NCBI GenBank assembly: GCA_016709675.1
Contig: JADJMH010000009.1
Span: 240,465 to 304,464, forward strand
Direction: 5' to 3'
From: Candidatus Accumulibacter proximus
GTDB taxonomy: Bacteria; Pseudomonadota; Gammaproteobacteria; Burkholderiales; Rhodocyclaceae
Length of the DNA: 64,000 nucleotides
Of the stretch, positions 8,632 to 17,293 are shown piece by piece. A program made the position numbers and the translations under genes. The notes under the pieces were generated by a model. It did no database searches. It was given only the letters and a program-made list of their open reading frames with translations, and had not been told where the DNA came from. Position 1 is the first letter of the stretch. Every line of letters starts with the position of its first letter.

Positions 8632-9690
8632 ATGAACCATCTTGGAATACCAGCGCTGCTGCTTCTTTTCGCGGGCGCTGCAGTAGCCACGTGGATCGCT
8701 GGTGTCTGGCTGGCGAAGGCGACCGACGTGCTGGACGATCGCTTCGGTCTGGGCGAGACCATCGGCGGAATGGTCCTGCTGTCGATCACCGGAGCCCTGC
8801 CCGAACTGGCGATCACGGTCAGCGCAGTCAGCAGCGGGCATCTCGATATCGCGGCGGGCAACCTGATCGGCGGAGTGGCGATGCAGACGCTGGTGCTCGT
8901 CATCGCCGACCGCTTCATGCCCGGTTCGCGCCCGCTATCGACCGCATCAGCTTCGCTCGTTCCGGCGCTCGAGGGGACGCTGGTTGTCTGCGTGGTCGGG
9001 ATTACCGTCATGAGTGGCCTGCTTCCCGCCACCGCCGCGGTCGGTCCGCTCGGCGTGGGGAGCATCGCGATCTTCGTGGTCTGGCTGGTCGGCATGCTGG
9101 CCCTGGGTCGCTGCCGCGACCGCAAGGACATGGACCTGGCCGTGCCCGCCGACACCGCCGCGCTGTCCGCGGCATCGGCTGCGGACAGCGCTGGGAGGAG
9201 CGACGGCCTGCACAATGCCAGCACCGTCCAGAACGTCACGATCTTTCTCGCTGCGTCGGTGGTCACGCTGGTCGCCGGTGTCGTGCTCGAGCAGAGCGGC
9301 GACCGCCTTGCCGACCTGATGGGCATCAACGGCGTCTTATTCGGCGCGACCGTCCTGGCGCTGGCGTCGGCTCTGCCGGAGATCAGTACCGCCATCACCG
9401 GCGTGAAGATGAAGGCCTACACGCTGGTCTTCGGCGACATCTTCGGCGGCAACGCCTTCCAGCTGATCCTGTTCGTGCTCGCCGACCTGTTGGCGGGGCA
9501 ACCGGTTCTGACGCACGAGGGGCGCGCCAATGCGTGGATCGGCATGATCGGGCTGGTGATGACCACGGTATACGTGGCCGGCATCCTGCTGCGCAAACCG
9601 CGGCGCTACTGGGGGCTCGGCGCGGATTCATGGGCCGCGCTGCTGATCTACATCCTGGGAACCTGGGGGTTCATGCTGGTATCGGGCTAG
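8632..9690 (+). CDS. Sodium/calcium exchanger-family (CaCA) membrane protein
   Basis: A 352-residue integral membrane protein with two inverted halves, each carrying the alpha-repeat of cation/Ca2+ antiporters: SITGALPELAITVSAV...GNLIGG near residues 50-80 and ASALPEISTAITGVK...GDIFGGNAFQ near 247-278. The GxLPE and GN motifs supply the acidic and Asn residues that bind cation. About ten hydrophobic segments are visible, with a charged cytoplasmic loop at about 155-190 between halves. Start chosen at ATG 8632 (MNHLGIPALL), which has AGAGGA upstream; an earlier in-frame ATG at 8578 adds unlikely residues. Substrate (Ca2+, Na+, H+) cannot be told from sequence. Confidence 0.9.
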   Translation: MNHLGIPALLLLFAGAAVATWIAGVWLAKATDVLDDRFGLGETIGGMVLLSITGALPELAITVSAVSSGHLDIAAGNLIGGVAMQTLVLVIADRFMPGSRPLSTASASLVPALEGTLVVCVVGITVMSGLLPATAAVGPLGVGSIAIFVVWLVGMLALGRCRDRKDMDLAVPADTAALSAASAADSAGRSDGLHNASTVQNVTIFLAASVVTLVAGVVLEQSGDRLADLMGINGVLFGATVLALASALPEISTAITGVKMKAYTLVFGDIFGGNAFQLILFVLADLLAGQPVLTHEGRANAWIGMIGLVMTTVYVAGILLRKPRRYWGLGADSWAALLIYILGTWGFMLVSG

Positions 9691-9944
9691 CAGCCTTTCC
9701 TGGCCCCGGCCCCCCCCATGCCGGCCCCCTTCATCTCGCGCTCCTTTTGGGGGGAATACCATCTCCCTTTGCGCGCCTTCGGGAAGGGGCGACCATCCCA
9801 TTAGTTGGACTTGATCAAGTCGGGAGCAAAAAAGTGGGAAGATGTCTCATTGTCCCCCGTGGTTCTGCACGAACAGAACAACTATTCCCATGAAATCCCC
9901 GGGATTGTGGAGCAGCCACCGCCAGCGCTGACCCCCAGCTCGAC

Positions 9945-9981
9945 GAAAATGGTCCGATTTTCAATAAGCAGGACCATTTTC
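9945..9981. repeat. Perfect 11-bp inverted repeat
   Basis: GAAAATGGTCC (9945-9955) and GGACCATTTTC (9971-9981) are exact reverse complements around a 15-base AT-rich spacer, just before the ATG at 9983. It could be an operator, a hairpin, or a pair of mobile-element ends. The neighbouring ORF fragment makes a recombination scar plausible. Confidence 0.65.
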
Positions 9982-9982
9982 C

Positions 9983-10153
9983 ATGGCAGAGAGCCACGTG
10001 GTTGCGGCCCCGATCACCAAGCGTGCCGAATTGGCCGGGTTGATCGAGCAGATGCGGAAGAACGCTATTGGGGTGGTACATCGCCTGACGCGTAGCGGCA
10101 CCCTGATCCCAGCCGGCCGTGACGGGCTCGGCACCGCTTGGGCGGTCGCGTGA
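9983..10153 (+). CDS. Short ORF, N-terminal fragment of a conserved small protein
   Basis: A 56-codon frame starting MAESHVVAAPITKRAELAGL, then IEQMRKNAIG. To my knowledge this opening resembles small proteins found near mobile elements in proteobacteria, which continue with an IEHH..EIARLA helix. Here the helix is replaced after about residue 25 by VVHRLTRSGTLIPAGRDG, so the gene looks truncated and fused to unrelated sequence. Expression is doubtful. Confidence 0.35.
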   Translation: MAESHVVAAPITKRAELAGLIEQMRKNAIGVVHRLTRSGTLIPAGRDGLGTAWAVA

Positions 10154-10387
10154 CGCCCCCACACCGCCAGGTTTTCCCCCGGCCGGTGGATGCCCTACCA
10201 GTACCCGCACCAGTCCCGAGTTGCGCGACAAGAGGACCTCCGCGCGTTCCGATTGAGGGACTTCGCTGGCCGGGGGATTCCTGCGTCCTCGACGGCGTTT
10301 TCGCTCCCGCTGCGGCGTCCCTTCGTCAGGCGCCCTGGCCGTTCGGCTGTTTTCAAGCGCTGTCGGCAGCGATCTTAGCCAGCCGTC

Positions 10388-12068
10388 TCAGCACACCCGT
10401 TGCGCTGTTCCCGGTGGAGCGAAGGGCGCTACGTGCCGCATCCGGGCCGCCGCCATGCCGCTGTGCTCCGGCGACCAGACCAGTCGGAGCTCGCCCGAGT
10501 GCGCCCATTCGCCCAGCGGGCGGCGCGACCGGGCGAGCAGGGCAGCGACCGATTCGCCGCCAGCGCTGAGCGCTCCCAGCCAGCCATTGCGGCCGGCACT
10601 CTTGACGGCGTAGAGCGCAGCATCGGCAATATTCACCATTGCACTCCAGTCAAGCGCGCCGGGATGTTGCGCTGACAGCGGAAAGCAGCAGAAACCGATT
10701 GAGCTGGTTCTTGCCAACAGGCTGCCATCGTCGACCTCGAATGGCTGATCGGCGACCGCGGCACGCAGCCGTTCGGCCAGTTCGGCGGCGTGCGTGTGCG
10801 GCGTGGCTCGCGCCACGACGAGAAATTCCTCGCCGCCCCAGCGTAGCAGGTAATCGGTCTCCCGGAAGACGGTGCCGAGTCGGTCGGACATCTGCTTCAA
10901 GACCGCATCCCCTGCCGCGTGGCCGTAGCGGTCGTTGACTTCGGCGCGCAAGGGCTTGCCACCCTGCAGCCCGATGCGCACGACTTCTGTTGTGCCGGGG
11001 GGCAGGCAAAAGACGCCATCCTGCGTCGCCACCCACAGGGCGCCATCGGTGCTTTCCAGGAAACGGCGCGTGACGCCTCCTTCGTGGGCCAGGGTTCGCA
11101 GTTGCCGGCGGTCATGAGCGGAACTGATAAAGCCGGGAGTCAGCGCCCAGCCAGACGCTGCCATTGCTCGCCTGCGCCATCTCCTCGACGCCGACCGGCG
11201 GCAGGGGCTCCCCGGCCGCCTGCGCAGCCGCCCTGACTGGTCGCGGGGACTGCGGCCAGACGGCGCCGGTGACGCGCAGCTGGCTGTCCATCACCGCCAC
11301 GCCTCCCTTGCGCGTGGCGGCCCAGATTTCACCATTGCGCAAGTGCAGCAGGCTGCGCACGTCGGCTTCAGAAAACGGGCCTGCGGACGGTGTGTCGGCG
11401 CCGCGCAACCAGATGCCGCGATTGTTGGGATCGTGGCGTTGCAGGCCCAGGCCATAGCCGCCGACCCAGATCAAACCGGCGTGATCCCGCATCAGGACCG
11501 CCACCTCATTGCCCGCCAGGCTTGGGGGCCGGCGCGGGTCCTGTTGCAGCCGCTGCAGCAGGCGGCCGTCGCGCAGGTCATGAATCTCGATCCCGGAGGA
11601 ACGGCCTGCCCACATCAGACCTCCCGGCGCCTCGACGAGACTGGATACGCCGCCCGGGCCGACGCTATCGGGCGCCTCGTCGAGCAGCAGACCCTGGCTG
11701 GTGGCGGGGTCGATGATCGCCAGGTCCCCCTGCTGCGTCCCGACCCAGATGCGCCCGTCCGACGCCTCGAACAGGGCCTGGACGATGCGACCGGCGAGGT
11801 GGTTGCCGGCCGCTCCGGGCGCCGAAAGGGTCGGCTCGAAATGATCGCTGCCAGGTCGGCGGCGACTCAGGCCGGCCCAGGTGCCGATCCACAACCGGCC
11901 ATCGCGCCCGGCGAGCAAGGCGCGGATCCAGCCCAGGCAGAGAAGCGACGGCTTTCCGGTGCCCCTGGGAAGGTGATGAAGGGGCAATGAGCGGGGCGCG
12001 GTGACCGATCTCCGTCTTCGACGGGCGGTATTCGGCCGCGGGTAAGACCACAACAGGCTCCCAGGCAT
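10388..12068 (-). pseudogene. Beta-propeller / GGDEF diguanylate cyclase, frameshifted and internally deleted
   Basis: Read right to left, 12068-11112 encodes repeats of a two-component-regulator propeller (DGRLWIGTWAGLSRRR, DGRIWVGTQQGDL, AGLIWVGGYGLGL, NGSVWLGADSRLYQF). A stop at 11112-11114 interrupts it, but the adjacent frame continues the propeller (DGALWVATQDGVFCLPPGTT) and runs straight into the back half of a GGDEF domain (VNDRYGHAAGD, RWGGEEFLVV) ending at 10388. Missing between them, near 10940, are the Y_Y_Y domain, the membrane segment and the first third of GGDEF. No signal peptide is found at the front. So there is one frameshift near 11115, one large in-frame-looking deletion and probably a lost 5' end; not functional as a cyclase. 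Confidence 0.85.
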
Positions 12069-12216
12069 TCGTGGTAGCGCCAGTATGTTTTATTGCGGCT
12101 CCCAGGGCCCGAATTTCCGGGGACTTGCGAAGGGCCAGCGGGCAAGGGGAGGGCGTGCGCCCTTGCCATTGGCGCAAACGCGGGTCACCGACTTGGCCGG
12201 TCTCGAGCGCCGCTGC

Positions 12217-12268
12217 ATAAGCTAATAAGCAAAGATTCGTTGGTCGTCGCGTGCCTCTTTTCTAGACT
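12217..12268 (+). promoter_or_regulatory. Candidate promoter and direct repeats upstream of sbp
   Basis: TTGGTC (12240-12245) and TAGACT (12263-12268) are 17 bases apart and could serve as -35/-10 for the sbp gene at 12300. Just upstream, ATAAGC occurs twice (12217-12222 and 12225-12230), which might contact CysB, the regulator encoded at the end of the locus. That link is inference. Confidence 0.4.
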
Positions 12269-12299
12269 TCGTTTCACACCTACATTGAACGGAGTCATC

Positions 12300-13307
12300 A
12301 TGAAGCTGAAACGTCTTGTTGCCGGCTTGCTGGCAAGCGCCTTGGTGGCGGGCAGCGCTGCTGCCGCCAACGTATCGATCCTGAACGTCTCCTACGATCC
12401 GACGCGCGAACTGTACCAGGAGTACAACACCGCATTTGCCAAGTACTGGAAGGGGAAGACCGGCGACGATGTGGCCATCAAGCAGTCGCATGGCGGTTCC
12501 GGCAAGCAGGCGCGTGCTGTCATCGACGGTCTCGAAGCCGACGTGGTGACGCTGGCGCTGGCCTACGACATCGATGCCATCGCCCAGGAAACGAAGAACA
12601 AGCTGCTAACGCCGGATTGGCAAAAGCGTCTGCCGCACAACAGCTCGCCGTATACCTCGACCATCGTCTTCCTGGTCAGGAAGGGGAACCCGAAGGGCAT
12701 CAAGGACTGGGATGACCTGATCAAGCCGGGCGTCGAAGTCATCACGCCGAACCCGAAGACCTCCGGCGGCGCCCGCTGGAACTACCTGGCCGCCTGGGGC
12801 TATGCGCTGAAGAAATACGGCAGCGAAGCCAAGGCCCTGGAATACGTGAAGACCTTGCTGCAGCACGTGCCGGTGCTTGATCCGGCCGCCCGTGGCGCGA
12901 CCAACACCTTCGTTCAGCGCGGTATCGGCGACGTCCTGCTGGCCTGGGAAAACGAAGCCTTCCTGTCGATCAACGAACTCGGTCCGGACAAGTTCGAAAT
13001 CGTCGTTCCGTCGGTTTCCATCCTGGCTGAACCGCCGGTGGCCGTGGTGAACGGGGTTGCCGACAAGCGTGGCACGACCAAGGTGGCGACGGCTTACCTG
13101 GAATACCTGTACTCCGCCGAAGGTCAGAAGATTGCCGCGAAGAACTACTACCGTCCGATCAAGCCGGAACTGGCCGATGCCAAGGATGTGGCCCGCTTCC
13201 CAAAGGTCAATTTTTTTGACATCGGATTCCTTGGTGGCTGGCAGGCTGCCCAGAAGAAGCACTTCTCTGACGGCGGTACCTTTGATCAGGTCTACGGCAA
13301 GAAGTAA
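12300..13307 (+). CDS. sbp: Sulfate-binding periplasmic protein Sbp (first paralogue)
   Basis: A 335-residue ABC substrate-binding protein with a Sec signal peptide (MKLKRLVAGLLASALVAGSA). Family motifs are clear: LNVSYDPTRELY at the N-terminus, QSHGGSGKQARAVIDGLEAD, NPKTSGGARWNYLAAWGYAL and GDVLLAWENEA, which build the sulfate pocket. GGAG lies just before the ATG at 12300. It is followed by a hairpin (13337-13363), so it is probably transcribed alone or with attenuated read-through into the second sbp. It would deliver sulfate or thiosulfate to the CysTWA transporter encoded downstream. Confidence 0.95.
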   Translation: MKLKRLVAGLLASALVAGSAAAANVSILNVSYDPTRELYQEYNTAFAKYWKGKTGDDVAIKQSHGGSGKQARAVIDGLEADVVTLALAYDIDAIAQETKNKLLTPDWQKRLPHNSSPYTSTIVFLVRKGNPKGIKDWDDLIKPGVEVITPNPKTSGGARWNYLAAWGYALKKYGSEAKALEYVKTLLQHVPVLDPAARGATNTFVQRGIGDVLLAWENEAFLSINELGPDKFEIVVPSVSILAEPPVAVVNGVADKRGTTKVATAYLEYLYSAEGQKIAAKNYYRPIKPELADAKDVARFPKVNFFDIGFLGGWQAAQKKHFSDGGTFDQVYGKK

Positions 13308-13336
13308 TTTGCCGCGACTGGTTTGAATCCCCGAAA

Positions 13337-13363
13337 CCGCTTGCGAGTGGTTCTCGCAAGCGG
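13337..13363 (+). terminator. Hairpin between the two sbp genes
   Basis: CCGCTTGCGAG (13337-13347) pairs perfectly with CTCGCAAGCGG (13353-13363) around a 5-base loop. The bases after it are AT-rich (ctatatattttatt) rather than a pure T run, so it may be a terminator or an mRNA-stabilising stem separating sbp expression from the cys operon. Confidence 0.6.
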
Positions 13364-13465
13364 CTATATATTTTATTCAAATATAAAAATAGTTTTTTAT
13401 TCTTTCGGGTTCTGTCCGATGACTCGTAAACTCGAGCCCACTGATCTGAACATCCGGAGCAAGTC

Positions 13466-14476
13466 ATGACCCACAGCCTGAACAAATCCCTGCGTCGTTC
13501 GTTCGCAGCTCTTGCTTTCCTGACGGCCGGCGCGGCCTTTGCCCAAACGACCATTCTCAACGTCTCCTACGATGTCTCCCGCGAGTTGTACAAGGACATC
13601 AACCCGGCTTTCAGTACCGCGTGGAAGAAGCAGAGTGGATCCGATGTCACGGTCAACCAGTCGCACGGTGGTTCTTCCAAGCAGGCTGGGGCGGTGATCG
13701 GCGGCCTGGAAGCCGACGTGATCACGATGAACCAGTCGCCGGACATCGACATCCTGGTCGAGCGCGGTGGCCTGGTTGCCGCCGACTGGCGCAAGCAGTT
13801 CCCGCACGAAGCGACACCGTACACCACGACCTCGGTCTTCCTGGTGCGCAAAGGCAACCCGAAGAACATCAAGGACTGGGACGATCTGGCCAAGCCGGGC
13901 TTTCAGGTCATCGTGCCGAACCCGAAGACCTCGGGCAACGGTCGCTATACCTACCTGGCCGCCTGGGGCTATGCCCTGGACAAGACCGGCTCTGAAGCCG
14001 GCGCCAGGGATTTCGTGAGCAAGCTGTTTGCCAACGTGCCGGTACTCGATGGAGGCGGTCGTGGTGCAACCACGACCTTTACCCAGCGCGATGTCGGCGA
14101 TGTGCTGGTGACCTTCGAGAACGAGGCCATCCTGATTGCCCGAGAACTGGGCGGCAACAAGTTCGACATCGTCTATCCCTCGTTGTCCATCGATGCCGCC
14201 GCACCGGTGGCCGTGGTACAGAAGGTTGCCACGAAGCGCGGCACGGAAAAGGAAGCCCGGGCCTACCTGAACTTCCTGTTCTCGCCGGCCGGCCAGGAAA
14301 TCATCGCCAACCACAACTTCCGCCCGCGTGACGCCAATGTGCTGAAGAAGCATGCCGCCAAGTACCCGAACATCCGTACCTTCACCGTCGAACAGAAGCT
14401 CGGTGGCTGGACTGCGGTGCAAAAGACCCACTTCGCCGACGGCGCCCTCTATGACCAGATCATCGTGAAACGCTGA
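13466..14476 (+). CDS. sbp: Sulfate-binding periplasmic protein Sbp (second paralogue)
   Basis: A 336-residue paralogue of the preceding protein, more than half identical by eye along its length, with signal peptide (ending AGAAFAQ) and the same motifs (LNVSYDVSRELY, QSHGGSSKQAGAVIGGLEAD, NPKTSGNGRYTYLAAWGYAL). Its TGA overlaps the cysT ATG, so this copy is the one built into the transporter operon. The upstream 100 bases are strikingly AT-rich and likely hold the operon promoter and CysB site. The two copies may differ in affinity or in preference for sulfate versus thiosulfate; sequence does not decide. Confidence 0.95.
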   Translation: MTHSLNKSLRRSFAALAFLTAGAAFAQTTILNVSYDVSRELYKDINPAFSTAWKKQSGSDVTVNQSHGGSSKQAGAVIGGLEADVITMNQSPDIDILVERGGLVAADWRKQFPHEATPYTTTSVFLVRKGNPKNIKDWDDLAKPGFQVIVPNPKTSGNGRYTYLAAWGYALDKTGSEAGARDFVSKLFANVPVLDGGGRGATTTFTQRDVGDVLVTFENEAILIARELGGNKFDIVYPSLSIDAAAPVAVVQKVATKRGTEKEARAYLNFLFSPAGQEIIANHNFRPRDANVLKKHAAKYPNIRTFTVEQKLGGWTAVQKTHFADGALYDQIIVKR

Positions 14477-15312
14477 TGTCGACCGCAAAGACCTTTCGCG
14501 TGCTGCCGGGCTTCAAGCTGACGCTTGGCTATGCCCTGAGCTACATGTCGCTGCTGATCCTGATCCCGATCTCAGCGGTTTTCCTGAAGACTCTTGAGTT
14601 GGACTGGGAACAGTTCATCGATGTGGTCACCGCCCCGCAGGTGGTGGCGACCTACAAGCTCTCGTTTGGCGCTTCGCTGCTGGCGGCGGCGATCAACGCG
14701 GTGTTCGGCCTGATGCTGGCCTGGGCTCTGGTCCGCTACAGCTTTCCCGGCAAGAAGCTGATCGACGCGCTGGTCGATCTGCCGTTCGCCTTGCCGACTG
14801 CGGTGGCCGGTATCGCGCTGACCGCTTTGTATGCCAGGAACGGCTGGCTCGGCCAGTACCTGGAACCCATCGGCATCAAGGTCGCGTTCTCGCCGCTCGG
14901 GGTGCTGGTGGCGCTGGTCTTCATCGGCCTGCCGTTTGTCGTACGCACCGTGCAGCCGATTCTCGAGGATCTAGATACCGAGCTGGAAGAAGCCGCGACC
15001 TGCCTGGGTGCGCAACGCTGGCAGACCTTCCGTTACGTGATCCTGCCGATCCTGCTGCCGGCGCTGATGACCGGCTTCGCGCTGGCCTTCGCCCGGGCGG
15101 TCGGCGAGTACGGTTCGGTCATCTTCATCGCCGGGAATCTGCCCTTCGTATCGGAAATCACGCCGCTGATGATCATCACCAAGCTGGAGCAGTACGACTA
15201 TCGCGGCGCGACGGCGATCGCTTCGGTGATGCTCCTCTTCTCCTTCATCCTGCTGCTGGTCATCAACGGCCTGCAGGCATGGACCGCGAAACGCACCGGG
15301 AGGGATCGATAA
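14476..15312 (+). CDS. cysT: Sulfate ABC transporter permease CysT (CysU)
   Basis: A 278-residue inner-membrane permease with about six transmembrane segments and the cytoplasmic EAA loop EEAATCLGAQRWQTFRYVIL near residues 171-190, which docks on the CysA ATPase. The ATG overlaps the stop of sbp (TGATG) and the gene ends TAATGG, overlapping the cysW start, so production is coupled. Pairs with CysW to form the sulfate channel. Confidence 0.95.
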   Translation: MSTAKTFRVLPGFKLTLGYALSYMSLLILIPISAVFLKTLELDWEQFIDVVTAPQVVATYKLSFGASLLAAAINAVFGLMLAWALVRYSFPGKKLIDALVDLPFALPTAVAGIALTALYARNGWLGQYLEPIGIKVAFSPLGVLVALVFIGLPFVVRTVQPILEDLDTELEEAATCLGAQRWQTFRYVILPILLPALMTGFALAFARAVGEYGSVIFIAGNLPFVSEITPLMIITKLEQYDYRGATAIASVMLLFSFILLLVINGLQAWTAKRTGRDR

Positions 15313-16211
15313 TGGCCGGCGCAGCGACACTTCACCTCGGCAGCGATCACGCCGCCCGCTTTGAATCGAAGCAGGCGACACGTGAAACACCGCTGGTCAG
15401 ATGGACCATCCTGGCCCTTGCCCTGGGTTTCTTCGCCCTCTTTCTGTTGATGCCGTTGCTTGCGGTGTTCGTGGAAGCCTTCCGCAAGGGCTGGGAAACC
15501 TATGTGACGGCACTGGTCGATCCCGATGCCCTGTCGGCGATCAGGTTGACGCTGCTGGCAGCGGCGATCTCGGTACCGCTCAACCTCGTCTTCGGGGTGG
15601 CGGCGGCCTGGGCCATCGCCAAGTTCGAGTTTCCCGGCAAGCAGATACTGATCACGCTGATCGATCTGCCGTTCTCGGTCTCGCCGGTCGTCGCCGGTCT
15701 GGTCTTCGTGCTGGTCTTCGGTGCGCAGGGCTGGTTTGGCTCGTGGCTGTCCGATAACGACATCCGGATCATCTTTGCCGTGCCGGGGATCGTGTTGGCC
15801 ACCGTCTTCGTGACTTTCCCTTTCGTTGCACGCGAACTGATTCCGCTGATGCAGGCGCAGGGTAAGGACGAGGAAGAGGCCGCCGTGGTCCTCGGCGCCC
15901 ACGGCTGGCAGGTCTTCTGGCATGTCACCTTGCCCAACATCAAATGGGGCCTGATGTACGGCGTGATCCTGACCAACGCCCGGGCGATGGGCGAGTTCGG
16001 TGCGGTCAGCGTGGTCTCCGGCCATATCCGAGGCCAGACCAACACACTGCCGCTGCACGTCGAGATTCTCTACAACGAATACCAGTTCTCTGCCGCGTTT
16101 GCCGTTGCCTCACTGCTCGCGCTGCTGGCACTGGTGACCCTGGTCATCAAGAGCTGGGTCGAACATCGCGCCGTGCTGGCGTATCGGGATTCACAGGACA
16201 CCGCATCATGA
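15312..16211 (+). CDS. cysW: Sulfate ABC transporter permease CysW
   Basis: A 299-residue permease, second half of the CysTW channel, with six hydrophobic segments and the EAA loop EEEAAVVLGAHGWQVFWHVT at about residues 187-206. Start taken at ATG 15312 (MAGAATLHLGSD), which overlaps the cysT TAA; an upstream in-frame ATG lies inside cysT and is not needed. The stop overlaps the cysA ATG (ATGA). Confidence 0.94.
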   Translation: MAGAATLHLGSDHAARFESKQATRETPLVRWTILALALGFFALFLLMPLLAVFVEAFRKGWETYVTALVDPDALSAIRLTLLAAAISVPLNLVFGVAAAWAIAKFEFPGKQILITLIDLPFSVSPVVAGLVFVLVFGAQGWFGSWLSDNDIRIIFAVPGIVLATVFVTFPFVARELIPLMQAQGKDEEEAAVVLGAHGWQVFWHVTLPNIKWGLMYGVILTNARAMGEFGAVSVVSGHIRGQTNTLPLHVEILYNEYQFSAAFAVASLLALLALVTLVIKSWVEHRAVLAYRDSQDTAS

Positions 16212-17284
16212 GTATTCATGTCAGAAACATTCGCAAGCAGTTCGGCAGCTTCACGGCGCTGGACGACATTTCCCTCGACTTTCCGACCGGCGAACTGGTC
16301 GCACTGCTCGGCCCGTCCGGCTGCGGCAAGACCACCTTGCTGCGCATCATCGCCGGGCTGGAACAGGCCGATTCCGGCCAGGTCCTGCTCGACGACGAGG
16401 ATGCCTCCGGCACGCATGTCCGAGAGCGCCAGGTCGGCTTCGTCTTCCAGCATTACGCACTGTTCCGTCACATGACCGTGTTCGACAATGTCGCCTTCGG
16501 CATGCGCATGAAACCGCGCCGGCAACGCCCTCCGGAAGCCAGGATCCGGGAGAAGGTGCATGCACTGCTCAACCTCGTGCAGCTTGACTGGCTGGCCGAC
16601 CGCTTCCCCTCGCAACTCTCCGGCGGCCAGCGCCAGCGCATCGCGCTGGCCCGGGCGCTAGCGGTCGAGCCACGCGTGCTGCTGCTCGACGAGCCCTTCG
16701 GCGCGCTCGATGCCAAGGTGCGCAAGGAACTGCGCCGCTGGCTACGCAATCTGCACGATGAACTGCACATCACCTCGATTTTCGTTACCCACGACCAGGA
16801 AGAGGCGCTGGAAGTGGCCGACAGCGTGGTGCTGATGGATCATGGCAGGGTCGAGCAAATCGGCACGCCCGAGGCGGTTTATGACCACCCGGCGACGCCC
16901 TTCGTCGCTACCTTCCTGGGCTCGGTGAATCTGTTTCATGGCCGGGTCGAGGATGGCCAGCTTCATCTCGGCGAACACGCGCTTGCGCTCGGTGGCGCGA
17001 GTGGCGACGCCGGTGGCAATGGCAAGGCAGTGGCCTTCGTGCGGCCGCACGAGTTCGATCTGGTGCCGGGCTGGAGCATCGGCGACGGTCTGCCAGCGAC
17101 GATTGTCCGCGTCGTCTCGGTCGGGCCCAGCGCACAGATCGAATTGAGCCGCCTGGACGGTGAACGGGTCGAGGTCACCATCGCTCGTGACACCTTCCAC
17201 CCGCTGGGTCTTGGCGAGGGCGACCAGGTCTCGCTGCGCCCTCGCCGTATCCGCGTTTTCCAGGATGACACCCGGGCAGCCTGA
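16208..17284 (+). CDS. cysA: Sulfate/thiosulfate import ATP-binding protein CysA
   Basis: A 358-residue ABC ATPase that powers sulfate uptake. Walker A GPSGCGKTT (residues 35-43), Q-loop FQHYALF, signature LSGGQRQRIALARALA (about 138-153), Walker B VLLLDEPFGALD and the switch His (FVTHDQEEA) are all present. A C-terminal regulatory beta domain (about 240-358) carries the usual FVRPHEFDL stretch. Start at ATG 16208 overlaps the cysW stop. Confidence 0.95.
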   Translation: MSIHVRNIRKQFGSFTALDDISLDFPTGELVALLGPSGCGKTTLLRIIAGLEQADSGQVLLDDEDASGTHVRERQVGFVFQHYALFRHMTVFDNVAFGMRMKPRRQRPPEARIREKVHALLNLVQLDWLADRFPSQLSGGQRQRIALARALAVEPRVLLLDEPFGALDAKVRKELRRWLRNLHDELHITSIFVTHDQEEALEVADSVVLMDHGRVEQIGTPEAVYDHPATPFVATFLGSVNLFHGRVEDGQLHLGEHALALGGASGDAGGNGKAVAFVRPHEFDLVPGWSIGDGLPATIVRVVSVGPSAQIELSRLDGERVEVTIARDTFHPLGLGEGDQVSLRPRRIRVFQDDTRAA

Positions 17285-17293
17285 GGAACAACC

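Noticed and set aside
13310..13465. CysB binding site in the AT-rich segment
   Set aside because: The stretch is suggestive, but I could not align it convincingly to a CysB consensus.
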